Source: Pseudomonadota bacterium (GTDB lineage Bacteria > Pseudomonadota > Gammaproteobacteria > Burkholderiales > Gallionellaceae). Taken from it: a stretch of 31,269 nt of DNA. How positions within the stretch are numbered: position 1 is the first letter of the stretch; the number at the start of each line of letters is the position of its first letter. The position numbers and the translations under genes were made by a program. The stretch covers positions 1 to 31,269 of the forward strand of contig JAJXWG010000002.1 of assembly GCA_021781695.1 (NCBI GenBank), given 5' to 3'. Positions 15,151 through 23,270 of the stretch are shown piece after piece. Under the pieces are notes generated by a model. The model saw only the letters and a list, made by a program, of their open reading frames with translations. It did not search any database and was not told the DNA's origin.

Positions 15151-16191
15151 ATGAAAAAAGTATTGATACTGGGTGTGAACGGTTTTATCGGCCACCATCT
15201 TTCCAAACGCATTCTGAATACTACCGACTGGGAAGTGTATGGCATGGATATGAGCTCGGATCGCATCAGCGATCTGATCGGCCATGAACGTTTCCATTTT
15301 TTTGAAGGCGACATCACCATCAACCGCGAATGGGTCGAATATCATGTCAAGAAATGCGATGTGATCCTGCCGCTGGTTGCGATCGCAACACCTTCGACCT
15401 ATGTGAAACAACCGTTGCGCGTGTTCGAGCTGGATTTCGAGGCCAATCTTCCCATCGTGCGCGCGGCGGTGAAATACGGCAAGCATCTGGTTTTTCCTTC
15501 GACATCGGAGGTATATGGAATGTGCCATGACGAGGAATTCGACCCCGAGAATTCCGAACTGATCTGCGGACCGATCAACAAGCCGCGCTGGATCTATTCC
15601 TGTTCCAAACAGCTGATGGATCGCGTGATCTGGGGCTATGGCATGGAAGGACTGAATTTCACGCTGTTCCGTCCATTCAACTGGATCGGCGCCGGGCTTG
15701 ACTCAATCCACACCGCGAAGGAAGGCAGCTCGCGTGTGGTCACACAATTTCTGGGGCATATCGTGAGAGGCGAGAACATCAGTCTGGTGGATGGCGGGTT
15801 GCAAAAGCGCGCATTCACCTATATTGACGACGGCATAGACGCTCTGATGAAGATCATCGAGAATAATGGCGGTATCGCCACAGGCAAGATATACAACATT
15901 GGCAATCCATTGAACAATTTTGCGATCCGCGATCTGGCCGACATGATGCTGAAACTGGCCAGGGAATACCCTGAATACCGCGAGTCAGCGCAGCAGGTGA
16001 AGATCGTCGAGACCACGTCGGCCGCATACTATGGAAAAGGCTATCAGGATGTTCAAAACCGCGTTCCCAAGATTACCAATACCTGTGATGAGTTAAACTG
16101 GAAACCCGTGATCACCATGGCGGATACCTTGCGCAATATCTTCGATGCATATCGCAGCCAAGTTGCCGAAGCGCGCAAACTGATGGACTAG
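15151..16191 (+). CDS. UDP-glucuronate decarboxylating dehydrogenase (stand-alone ArnA C-terminal domain)
   Basis: This 346-residue short-chain dehydrogenase corresponds to the other half of ArnA, which oxidises and decarboxylates UDP-glucuronic acid to UDP-4-keto-arabinose, the ArnB substrate. The Rossmann motif GVNGFIGHHL lies at 8-17. Catalytic Ser119 and Glu120 lie in FPSTSEVYGMC, Tyr149 and Lys153 in IYSCSKQL, and LQKRAFTYIDDGIDAL supplies the Arg used in decarboxylation. The ATG at 15151 has AAGGAAG six bases upstream; longer in-frame starts lie inside the formyltransferase gene. The PSTSEVYGMC match to ArnA is strong enough to prefer this role over a generic epimerase. Confidence 0.93.
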   Translation: MKKVLILGVNGFIGHHLSKRILNTTDWEVYGMDMSSDRISDLIGHERFHFFEGDITINREWVEYHVKKCDVILPLVAIATPSTYVKQPLRVFELDFEANLPIVRAAVKYGKHLVFPSTSEVYGMCHDEEFDPENSELICGPINKPRWIYSCSKQLMDRVIWGYGMEGLNFTLFRPFNWIGAGLDSIHTAKEGSSRVVTQFLGHIVRGENISLVDGGLQKRAFTYIDDGIDALMKIIENNGGIATGKIYNIGNPLNNFAIRDLADMMLKLAREYPEYRESAQQVKIVETTSAAYYGKGYQDVQNRVPKITNTCDELNWKPVITMADTLRNIFDAYRSQVAEARKLMD

Positions 16192-16281
16192 AAACAGGAT
16201 TCGGGAAACAGGATGAAGGAGTCAGCTAAAATCTGACCCGCGCTTTTCCTGAATCCTAAATCCTGAATCCTGAATCCCGCT
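16192..16281. repeat. Palindromic GGATT-heptad element, copy 2, between the dehydrogenase gene and arnD
   Basis: It opens with AAACAGGATTC (16192-16202), identical to copy 1, and contains the shared core GGAGTC (16218-16223) joined directly to AGCTAAA (16224-16230). The core GTCAG-N7-CTGAC can form a small hairpin. The right side (about 16247-16277) is a run of ATCCTGA-type heptads, complementary to the left CAGGATTC. It fills almost the whole gap between the two genes. Confidence 0.6.
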
Positions 16282-16282
16282 C

Positions 16283-17176
16283 ATGAATAAACTTGCCCTT
16301 CAGGTTCATGTGGACACCTATCGCGGAACGCGCGAGGGCGTTCCCCGCCTTGTCGAAGTGCTGCAGCGCTATCATGCGCAGGCAACTTTTTTCTTTTCTC
16401 TTGGTCCCGATCATACAGGGCGAGCGATCAGAAGGGTGTTCCGCAGAGGCTTTTTAGGCAAGGTGTCGCGGACTTCGGTGTTGGAACACTACGGCATCAG
16501 GACGCTGCTGTATGGCACCTTGTTGCCCTCGCCGGATATTGGGAAGCGCTGCGCTGACATCATGCGCGGGGTGCGCGAAGCAGGGTTTGAAGCGGGCATA
16601 CACTGTTTTGATCATATCCGCTGGCAGGACAATGTCGCGCACAAGGATGCAAAGTGGACAGAGCGGGAGTTGCAGCATGCAGTTGACCGTTATAAGGAAA
16701 TTTTCGGTGAGCCGCCGCATGCGCATGCGGCGGCTGGCTGGCAGATGAACCGGCATGCGCTGCGCCTGATGCAGCATATGGATTTTGAATATTGTTCGAA
16801 TACGCGTGGCACGCATCCTTTCATTCCGACCTGGCAGGCAGAGATCGTTGCTTGTCCAGAATTGCCAACCACCTTGCCGACACTGGATGAGCTGGTCAAT
16901 CGTGATGGCATCACCCTGGAGAATGTTGCGGAGCATCTCTTGCAACAGACAGCGCTTGGGAGAGATCATGTATATACTTTGCATGCAGAGCTCGAGGGCG
17001 GAAAATGGATGCCGATTTTTGAAAAGCTGATGCAGGGCTGGCAGAAACAAGGTTATGAGCTGGTTTCCATGCAGCAATATCTGCAAGGATTGGGTGACTT
17101 GCCAAGGCATGAAGTGCTGATGCGCGAAATCGAAGGGCGCACAGGTACCCTGGCAATGCAGGGGGGCCGAAGCTGA
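16283..17176 (+). CDS. arnD: Undecaprenyl-phosphate Ara4FN deformylase (ArnD-type polysaccharide deacetylase)
   Basis: ArnD removes the formyl group from undecaprenyl-phosphate-Ara4FN before the flippase and ArnT act. The protein has 297 residues with a NodB-type fold. HVDTYRGTREGVPRLVEVL begins the domain, GIHCFDHIRWQD (His107, His111) supplies metal-binding histidines, and AAAGWQMNRHAL, RGTHPF and YTLHAELEGG follow. In the family the opening reads DVDT, but here residue 9 is His (CAT codon) instead of Asp, while Asp11 is kept. If residue 9 is catalytic, the enzyme may be altered or impaired. It is the last arn gene, 91 nt after the dehydrogenase gene across the repeat element. Confidence 0.9.
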   Translation: MNKLALQVHVDTYRGTREGVPRLVEVLQRYHAQATFFFSLGPDHTGRAIRRVFRRGFLGKVSRTSVLEHYGIRTLLYGTLLPSPDIGKRCADIMRGVREAGFEAGIHCFDHIRWQDNVAHKDAKWTERELQHAVDRYKEIFGEPPHAHAAAGWQMNRHALRLMQHMDFEYCSNTRGTHPFIPTWQAEIVACPELPTTLPTLDELVNRDGITLENVAEHLLQQTALGRDHVYTLHAELEGGKWMPIFEKLMQGWQKQGYELVSMQQYLQGLGDLPRHEVLMREIEGRTGTLAMQGGRS

Positions 17177-17219
17177 TTTGGGGGTTTTTAGCTTGTCGTA
17201 CCGGAGCGGGGTGCAGCGA

Positions 17220-18044
17220 ATGAGTGATAACGATTTGAACGGGTGGGTATATCGGCTCAGCAAAAGCGAATTGCCCGTGTTGAAACATACTGTGCGCGAT
17301 CTTGTCTTGTTGCGCGAGGATGAAAACAAGCTGACTGCGCATTCCATCGCCAACGCAATCAAACAAGACCCCGTGATGACCGTCAAGCTGCTGCGTTATC
17401 TGCAGGAGCATAAGCGCAAGGCGCAAATCACCGAACTCGTTCAGGTCGAACAGGCCTTGTTGATGCTGGGTACAGAACAGTTTTTCAAGAATGTGATGCC
17501 CGAACTTCTGATTGAAGATCAGCTCAAGGCGCATGTCATTGCGTTGCCTCCCTTGCTGCGCTTGCTGCATCGCTCACACCGAGCTTCCGAATATGCCTTT
17601 GACTGGGCGGTATATTTGAAAGACTTGCGATTCGAGGAGGTGCGGGTTGCCGCGCTGTTGCACGACATCGCCGAAATACTGATGTGGTGCTTTTCTCCTG
17701 AAGCCATGTTGAAGATTCGCGATTTGCAGCTGCATGACAAGGCCATGCGCAGCCGTGATGCGCAAATGCAGGTGCTGGGTTTTACCCTGGCCGAGTTGCA
17801 AAAGGAACTGGTGATGCAATGGGGGCTGCCGGAACTGCTGATCACGCTGATGAATGACGCCAGCGCTGGTTTGCAGCGCGTGCGCAACGTCATTGTTGCC
17901 GTCAATCTTGCCCGTCATTCGGCGAACGGTTGGAACGATGCGGCATTGCCGGATGACTACAGGGCCTTGAGCGAATTGCTGCATACCCCGCTGGATCAGG
18001 CGATGGCGATGGTTATGCCAGATCGCGCAGCCGGCCAGCCATAG
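17220..18044 (+). CDS. HDOD-domain signalling protein
   Basis: This 274-residue protein is dominated by an HDOD domain (about residues 15-215), a non-enzymatic HD-like fold common in bacterial signalling proteins. Visible features include ELPVLKHTVRDLVLL, the helical ANAIKQDPVMTVKLLRYL segment, VEQALLMLGTEQFF and AALLHDIAEILMW. No receiver, GGDEF or EAL domain is attached. The ATG at 17220 is preferred over the in-frame start at 17178, which would add 14 unconserved residues right after the arnD stop. It lies 43 nt after arnD on the same strand and may be cotranscribed. Its function cannot be deduced. Confidence 0.85.
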   Translation: MSDNDLNGWVYRLSKSELPVLKHTVRDLVLLREDENKLTAHSIANAIKQDPVMTVKLLRYLQEHKRKAQITELVQVEQALLMLGTEQFFKNVMPELLIEDQLKAHVIALPPLLRLLHRSHRASEYAFDWAVYLKDLRFEEVRVAALLHDIAEILMWCFSPEAMLKIRDLQLHDKAMRSRDAQMQVLGFTLAELQKELVMQWGLPELLITLMNDASAGLQRVRNVIVAVNLARHSANGWNDAALPDDYRALSELLHTPLDQAMAMVMPDRAAGQP

Positions 18045-18139
18045 GGTAAACTTCTCTCATCAAGTGTTGCATGGATGAAAACATCATGAGGTTTGGTGGC
18101 TGTTATGCTAGTTCTTTCTGGAAATATTAAGACAAAAAG

Positions 18140-19027
18140 ATGTATCGATTTATAGAAGATTTTGTAGGCAATACGCCGCTGGTGCGTTTGAAGCGCATCC
18201 CAGGCATCACAAGCAATGTGTTGCTGGCCAAACTTGAAGGAAATAATCCTGCGGGCTCCGTGAAAGACAGGCCGGCTTTTTCCATGATCGCCCATGCCGA
18301 GCAACGTTCCGAGATCAAGCCCGGAGATACGCTGATCGAGGCGACCAGCGGTAATACCGGTATTGCGCTGGCGATGGCGGCGGCAGTCAAGGGATACCGG
18401 ATGATATTGGTGATGCCGGAAAATCAGAGCGTTGAACGCCGCCAGAGCATGCGTGTATTCGGCGCTGAATTGGTGCTGACAGCCAAGGAAGGCGGGATGG
18501 AACTGGCGCGCGATACCGCGCAGGCTATGAAAAATGCCGGGCATGGCATCATCCTGGATCAGTTTTCAAATCCTGATAATCCGCTCGCGCATTATGAAAG
18601 CACTGCGCCTGAAATCTGGCGCGATACAGCAGGTCGGTTGACGCATTTTGTCAGCAGCATGGGCACTACTGGCACCATCATGGGTTGCGCGCGTTACTTC
18701 AAGGAAAAGAATCCAGAAATACAGGTTATAGGGGTACAGCCCGAAGAGGGCGCACAGATTCCAGGCATACGCAAATGGAAGCAGGCGTATCTGCCTGCCA
18801 TCTATCATGCCGACAATGTGGACACCATAGAGCTTGTGAGTCAGGAGGATGCGGAACAGATGACGCGCAGGCTGGCGCATGAAGAGGGTATATTCTGTGG
18901 TATATCATCAGGCGGGGCTTTAAGCGTTGCGCTGCGCATCTCGCAGCAGCTGGAAAATGCGGTGATTGCATTTATTGTCTGTGACCGGGGCGATCGTTAC
19001 CTGTCAACAGGGGTGTTTCCTGTTTGA
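18140..19027 (+). CDS. cysM: Cysteine synthase B (O-acetylserine sulfhydrylase B)
   Basis: CysM is the PLP-dependent enzyme that makes cysteine from O-acetylserine and sulfide or thiosulfate. The protein has 295 residues. FIEDFVGNTPLVRLKRI, NPAGSVKDRPA (PLP-Lys42), EATSGNTGIAL (phosphate/substrate loop, 69-75) and SSMGTTGTIMG are all in place. It has the shorter CysM-type C-terminus ending GDRYLSTGVF. It stands alone, with 95 nt upstream and unrelated neighbours. I see no clear regulatory site. Confidence 0.95.
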   Translation: MYRFIEDFVGNTPLVRLKRIPGITSNVLLAKLEGNNPAGSVKDRPAFSMIAHAEQRSEIKPGDTLIEATSGNTGIALAMAAAVKGYRMILVMPENQSVERRQSMRVFGAELVLTAKEGGMELARDTAQAMKNAGHGIILDQFSNPDNPLAHYESTAPEIWRDTAGRLTHFVSSMGTTGTIMGCARYFKEKNPEIQVIGVQPEEGAQIPGIRKWKQAYLPAIYHADNVDTIELVSQEDAEQMTRRLAHEEGIFCGISSGGALSVALRISQQLENAVIAFIVCDRGDRYLSTGVFPV

Positions 19028-19069
19028 ATTGACCACAAAAATGCACAATTTGATTACAATGTCTGGTCG

Positions 19070-19492
19070 ATGATCACATTGCTGATGACAATGAATAGCA
19101 AAGCACTTGCAAAGAGGTTGTTCTGGGTGTTCTCAATGGCTGTTTTTTTTATGGCTCGGGCAAATGCGCTGTTGCTGGGCGACATTCACGTGGACAGCAC
19201 GATAGGTCAGCCGCTCAATGCGCGGATATCGATTGCCGAGCTGACGGATGCAGATGTGCAGCAATTCAAGGTGCGTCTGGCAGGAGATCAGGATTACAGT
19301 AAACTCGGTTTTCAATATCCGCTTGGGTGTAAATTCCACTTTCAACTGGTGCATGAGTCTGGCAAGCAACCTTTTATTGTGGTGACTACAGAACAATCGT
19401 TAAATGATCCGCTCAACGATCTGGTGTTGGAAATTTCATCCGGTTCAGGCAGACAGATCAAATCCTATACTTTTCTGCTTGACCCTGCCTGA
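19070..19492 (+). CDS. Secreted FimV N-terminal-domain-only protein
   Basis: This 140-residue protein consists of a signal peptide (cleavage probably after ARANA) and one domain: LLLGDIHVDSTIGQPLNARI, AELTDADVQQFKVRLAG, FHFQLVHESGKQPFIVVTT, ending SYTFLLDPA. The domain matches the N-terminal domain of the FimV protein encoded next door, also at DNA level (a GCAGCAATTCAAGGTGCGTC stretch occurs in both). It stops exactly where that domain ends in FimV. Nearby ATGs at 19085 and 19091 are possible starts. It may be a periplasmic accessory of FimV, or the product of a recent partial tandem duplication. Confidence 0.8.
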   Translation: MITLLMTMNSKALAKRLFWVFSMAVFFMARANALLLGDIHVDSTIGQPLNARISIAELTDADVQQFKVRLAGDQDYSKLGFQYPLGCKFHFQLVHESGKQPFIVVTTEQSLNDPLNDLVLEISSGSGRQIKSYTFLLDPA

Positions 19493-19550
19493 ATGGGATA
19501 TAAACCTGTAAAATATGCTTAAAATTTTATATTAATAACAATTCATCATA

Positions 19551-21029
19551 ATGAAAAACGGGGCGTTGTGTTACAGGGGGGTAATTCAGCAGCTTTGGAT
19601 GTTTTTTATGGCCGCTGTTTTTATGGCGGATGCCAATGCGCTGATACTGGGGGATGATATTCAGGTGGACAGCGCCCTGGGTCGTCCGCTTAATGCGCGG
19701 ATTGTCATTGTCGAACTGACCGACGCTGAGGCGCAGCAATTCAAGGTGCGTCTGGCAGATAATCAGGATTATAAGAAACTTGGCCTGATCTATCCCGATA
19801 ATCACAAGTTCCGCTTTCAACTGGTCAACGAGTCTGGAAAGCAACCCTATATACAGGTGACATCGCTGCGTCCGGTGGTTGATCCTTTCGTTGATCTATT
19901 GATTGAAACCACCTCTGTCGCAGGTAAACTGGTCAAGTCATATACTGTTTTGCTTGATCCTGCCACCAATTTATCTGTAGATTCAAATGAAGATGTGCGT
20001 CAGACACACGCGCCTATGGAAGTCGCGCCGCCAGCAGCCGTTAAATCCGATGCGCCGATGAGAGAACCGGTTAAAGTTTTGACCTCTCACAAGAAACACT
20101 CTCACAAGGCAGTTGCAGTCAGGAACTTGCAGGAAGACCATCGTCAGATGAAGCTTTCCATGTCGTTGTCGATATCCAGATACGCCCCCTCAATGTCAGC
20201 CAGTGCAAACAACGATGCACTGCAGGAAGAGTTGATCGCCAAGGAAAAACTGCTCAATGATCTCAAGTTGCAGATTGGCGAAATGCAACTGGTGATCAGG
20301 GATTTGAAAGAGAAACAGACTGGCCAGACCGCAGTCGATATGACGGCGAGCGGGGTTGTTGCGGCGAGTTCTGTGAGTGAAGGCGGCGTAGATGCTGCGA
20401 GTGCGGTGTCTGCAAGTATCCATAGGGAAGCTAACAAGACCAAGGCTGCGTCTGTCGTCCAATCCCCGGGAGAATGGAAAAAACCCGTTTTAACGTTCGC
20501 CTCACTTTTAACGGTTGTGTCTTGCTTGTTCTGGTTTCGCGGGCGCATGGACAGGTCCAGGCCCAGTCCGTTTGATGATTTGCATGATGATGAATCCGGC
20601 ATGGCATTTGGAGCACCTTCAGACAATCCGGAAGCTATACATGTGGAAGAGTCAGCCCAATTGAAGCAGCCTGCACCATTGAAATTCGACAAGGCTGCAC
20701 CGTCTTTGGCAAGCAGCGAGCAAAAAGGGCAATCCATTGTGCCGCCGGAATATGCAGTCTTGATGGATGCCAACAAGTATTTGCGTGCCGGCAATGAGGA
20801 TCTGGCCGAGGGTGCGCTGCTCCGGGCAATTGGGATCAATCCAAACAATGCTTACGGATATCTTGCATTGCTGAAGCTCTATGAAAAGCGCGGCGACAAA
20901 TCAAGCTTCGAGAAGATAGCAACGCAGCTCCAGGTGGCGGGGGATGCTGCATCTTTCAAGGAAGCGGCCGTGATGGGAGAAAAACTGGACCCGGATAATC
21001 CTCTGTATGCAGCAGGGAAGATGGGTTGA
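19551..21029 (+). CDS. fimV: FimV-family polar/pilus assembly protein (short form)
   Basis: FimV-type proteins are inner-membrane proteins with a periplasmic N-terminus, linked to cell-pole organisation and type IV pili. The protein has 492 residues: a signal peptide ending ADANA at about residue 30, the FimV N-terminal domain (about 31-137), a low-complexity linker, a coiled coil (about 222-256), a membrane helix (about 311-330) followed by basic residues, and a cytoplasmic TPR-like C-terminal domain (about 398-492) ending DPDNPLYAAGKMG. I see no LysM peptidoglycan-binding motif after the first domain, and the protein is much shorter than the Pseudomonas form. It stops 7 nt before the convergent ankyrin gene. 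Confidence 0.85.
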   Translation: MKNGALCYRGVIQQLWMFFMAAVFMADANALILGDDIQVDSALGRPLNARIVIVELTDAEAQQFKVRLADNQDYKKLGLIYPDNHKFRFQLVNESGKQPYIQVTSLRPVVDPFVDLLIETTSVAGKLVKSYTVLLDPATNLSVDSNEDVRQTHAPMEVAPPAAVKSDAPMREPVKVLTSHKKHSHKAVAVRNLQEDHRQMKLSMSLSISRYAPSMSASANNDALQEELIAKEKLLNDLKLQIGEMQLVIRDLKEKQTGQTAVDMTASGVVAASSVSEGGVDAASAVSASIHREANKTKAASVVQSPGEWKKPVLTFASLLTVVSCLFWFRGRMDRSRPSPFDDLHDDESGMAFGAPSDNPEAIHVEESAQLKQPAPLKFDKAAPSLASSEQKGQSIVPPEYAVLMDANKYLRAGNEDLAEGALLRAIGINPNNAYGYLALLKLYEKRGDKSSFEKIATQLQVAGDAASFKEAAVMGEKLDPDNPLYAAGKMG

Positions 21030-21036
21030 TGCGGTG

Positions 21037-21975
21037 TCATGGCGGCAGGCTTAACAGTTTGATCGCTTCTGTTTGTCCGTTCCTTAGCGCCAGCGTGTAT
21101 GGCGTGTTTTCATCAATTGCGCGCAGATTTCCGGCGGCGCCATGAGCAAGCAGTGATTTAACGATTTCAAGGTGGCCAGAAGCGGCAGCTTGGTGCAAGG
21201 CGGTATAGCCGTCGTCGGCGGTGCTATCCAGATTTGCGCCGGCTGTTATCAGTCGTGTGACGATGTCCAGATGGTTGTGCGCAGTTGCCTGCATCAGAGG
21301 GGTGCAGCCTGAGTTGTTCTGCATGTCGATTTTTGCATGATGTTCGATCAAGCGGGTGGTGCTTGGCATGTGTCCGTTAAAGGCGGCCCAGTGCAACGCA
21401 GTGTTCCCGTCCATATCCTGTGCGTTGACATCGCATTTGCGATGAAGCAGCAAGTTAAGAATACCATCGTGGCCGTAGAATCCGGCAGCGATCAACGGTG
21501 TCCAGCCACGCTTGTTGCGGATTTCCGTGTCCACCTTCGCTTCAAGAAACAAATTGACCGCGGCACTATTGCCAGTCTGAACCGATTCAAAAAGACCTTC
21601 AGGCGTGCAAGGTATATTGAGTCTGTCGAGTTTGCATCTCACATGAGCACCGGGTTCAGACCAGTTGCCATTGCGATGCGGCGTCAGATCTTCTGATGAT
21701 TCTGTGGCGATTTCCTCCCATACATCCTCATGGCTGACGGAGTCATCCTGCATTGCATGGAGCAGGCTTAGATGCATGATGTCGGCTGCGACATCGGGGG
21801 GGAAGCCGGCGCGGTTGGGGCGCTTGCTGACCATCAGCTCCATGAGGTATTCGTCGATTTCGTCCTTGTCCCAAAGCGACATGATCATGTTGAGGATGCG
21901 CGGGAATTTGTTTTCCAGCGCATGGGGATAGCGTTCGGCTGAACCGCCCAGTATTCTGAGCAATCGCTGATTCAT
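21037..21975 (-). CDS. Ankyrin-repeat protein
   Basis: This 312-residue protein has an unassigned N-terminal helical region (about residues 1-120) followed by roughly five ankyrin repeats. Typical units are RGWTPLIAAGFYGHDGILNL, DGNTALHWAAFNGH, SGCTPLMQATAHNHLDIVTR and DGYTALHQAAASGHLEIVKS, and the last (ENTPYTLALRNGQTEAIKLL) is degenerate. No signal peptide is visible, so it is probably cytoplasmic and mediates protein contacts. Its ATG overlaps the stop of the amidase gene by 4 nt (ATGA), so the two are very likely cotranslated. The partner is unknown. Confidence 0.85.
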   Translation of the reverse strand: MNQRLLRILGGSAERYPHALENKFPRILNMIMSLWDKDEIDEYLMELMVSKRPNRAGFPPDVAADIMHLSLLHAMQDDSVSHEDVWEEIATESSEDLTPHRNGNWSEPGAHVRCKLDRLNIPCTPEGLFESVQTGNSAAVNLFLEAKVDTEIRNKRGWTPLIAAGFYGHDGILNLLLHRKCDVNAQDMDGNTALHWAAFNGHMPSTTRLIEHHAKIDMQNNSGCTPLMQATAHNHLDIVTRLITAGANLDSTADDGYTALHQAAASGHLEIVKSLLAHGAAGNLRAIDENTPYTLALRNGQTEAIKLLSLPP

Positions 21976-23270
21976 GGCATCTGTGCAATATTGCGTTTTG
22001 ATAATGCGGGATTTTGTGCGAGGTAACGTTTGATGCCATCCAGAATGGCGCTGGCCAACTTCGTCTGGTAATTCCTGTCGTTTAAGCGGACTTCTTCGCT
22101 GGGGTTGCTGATGAAAGCAGTCTCCACGAGTATCGACGGAATGTCTGGGGATTTAAGCACCGCAAATCCGGCTTGGTCGACATGGCCGCTATGCAAGTCA
22201 TTGATGTCGTTCAATTCTCCTAGCACCTGTTTGGCGAGCCGCAAGCTGTCCGTGATGGTTGCTGTCTGAGAAAGATCGAGCAGGGTGCGGGCAAGATAGG
22301 GATCTTTCACAGCGATGTTGACTCCGCCGATCAAATCGGCTTCGTTTTCCTTCTTAGCCAGCCAGCGTGCGGCACTGCTGGTTGCTCCATGTTCGGAGAG
22401 CGCGAAAACGGATGAACCGTGCGCATCGGGCCTGATGAAAGCATCGGCATGTATGGAAACGAACAAGTCGGCTTTGGCTTGGCGTGCCTTCGCGACACGC
22501 CCGCCTAAGGGGATGAAATAATCGCCATCGCGTATCAGCAGGCCATGCATATTGGGCGTGTCGTCCACCAGCGCACAAAGACGGCGCGCAATGGCCAGCG
22601 TGATGTCTTTTTCATGCGAGCCACGGCTGCCCCTGGCGCCAGGATCTTCGCCGCCGTGGCCGGCATCGATTGCGATGATGAGCGTTCTGGATTGCGGTTC
22701 TGGTGGCGTTTTTTGCGCAGAAGCGTTGCTGGCGGCATTGTCGGCTGATTTGTCAGGGGAGGGCTCGGCAGCGGGGGCTGAGGCAGGTATGGGTTTTTCA
22801 TGGCCTAGCAGCGTCATCAAGGGATCTGCCGGTACTACGGGATAGACATCGAGCACCAGGCGGTAGCCATATTCACCTACGGGATCAAGATCGAACAATT
22901 GAGGCTTGACCTGTCCTTTGAGATCGAGCACCAGACGCACGATGCCGGGTTTATAATGGCCTATACGGATGCTCTGGATGTAGGGATCGTGGCTGTCTAT
23001 CTTGGTGGTGAGGCTCCTTAGCGTATCGTCAAGCGCAACATCATCAAGGTCTATGACCAGACGATCCGGATTCTCTACGGAAAACATGTGATGATGGATG
23101 GGCTGTTTTGATTCCAGTGTTAGACGGGTGTAATCCTGCGCAGGCCAGATGCGCGTTGCTGTGATCGGTATGGCAGCCAGAGAGGGTGCGAGCCACAGTC
23201 CAAGCATGGCCAGCAATATCGCCTGGTAAAGGCGATGAATGGCGGGCGTTTTTATAGCAGCTTTAGACAT
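21972..23270 (-). CDS. amiC: N-acetylmuramoyl-L-alanine amidase (AMIN + Amidase_3, AmiB/AmiC type)
   Basis: This is an exported zinc amidase that cuts the peptide stem from septal peptidoglycan during daughter-cell separation. The protein has 432 residues: a signal segment ending around LAPSLAA (residue 33), an AMIN domain for septal targeting (about 37-145; TRIWPAQDYTRLTLES), a Ser/Ala/Pro-rich linker (about 158-195), and the catalytic domain from 197. Zinc ligands fit His205 (DAGHGGEDPG), Glu220 (SHEKD) and His274 (SIHADA), with catalytic Glu383 in VETAFISN. Its first 19 nt overlap the end of tsaE and it overlaps the ankyrin gene downstream. The symbol is by family; amiB would be equally defensible. 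Confidence 0.92.
   Translation of the reverse strand: MSKAAIKTPAIHRLYQAILLAMLGLWLAPSLAAIPITATRIWPAQDYTRLTLESKQPIHHHMFSVENPDRLVIDLDDVALDDTLRSLTTKIDSHDPYIQSIRIGHYKPGIVRLVLDLKGQVKPQLFDLDPVGEYGYRLVLDVYPVVPADPLMTLLGHEKPIPASAPAAEPSPDKSADNAASNASAQKTPPEPQSRTLIIAIDAGHGGEDPGARGSRGSHEKDITLAIARRLCALVDDTPNMHGLLIRDGDYFIPLGGRVAKARQAKADLFVSIHADAFIRPDAHGSSVFALSEHGATSSAARWLAKKENEADLIGGVNIAVKDPYLARTLLDLSQTATITDSLRLAKQVLGELNDINDLHSGHVDQAGFAVLKSPDIPSILVETAFISNPSEEVRLNDRNYQTKLASAILDGIKRYLAQNPALSKRNIAQMP

Noticed and set aside
16454..17386. 310-codon open frame on the minus strand across arnD
   Set aside because: It is antisense to arnD and the HDOD gene, and its composition is typical of a reverse-frame shadow.
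19028..19069. TTGACC ... TACAAT as a promoter for the first FimV-like gene
   Set aside because: The spacer is 20 bp, too long for a normal sigma70 promoter. Only the -10 is reasonable.
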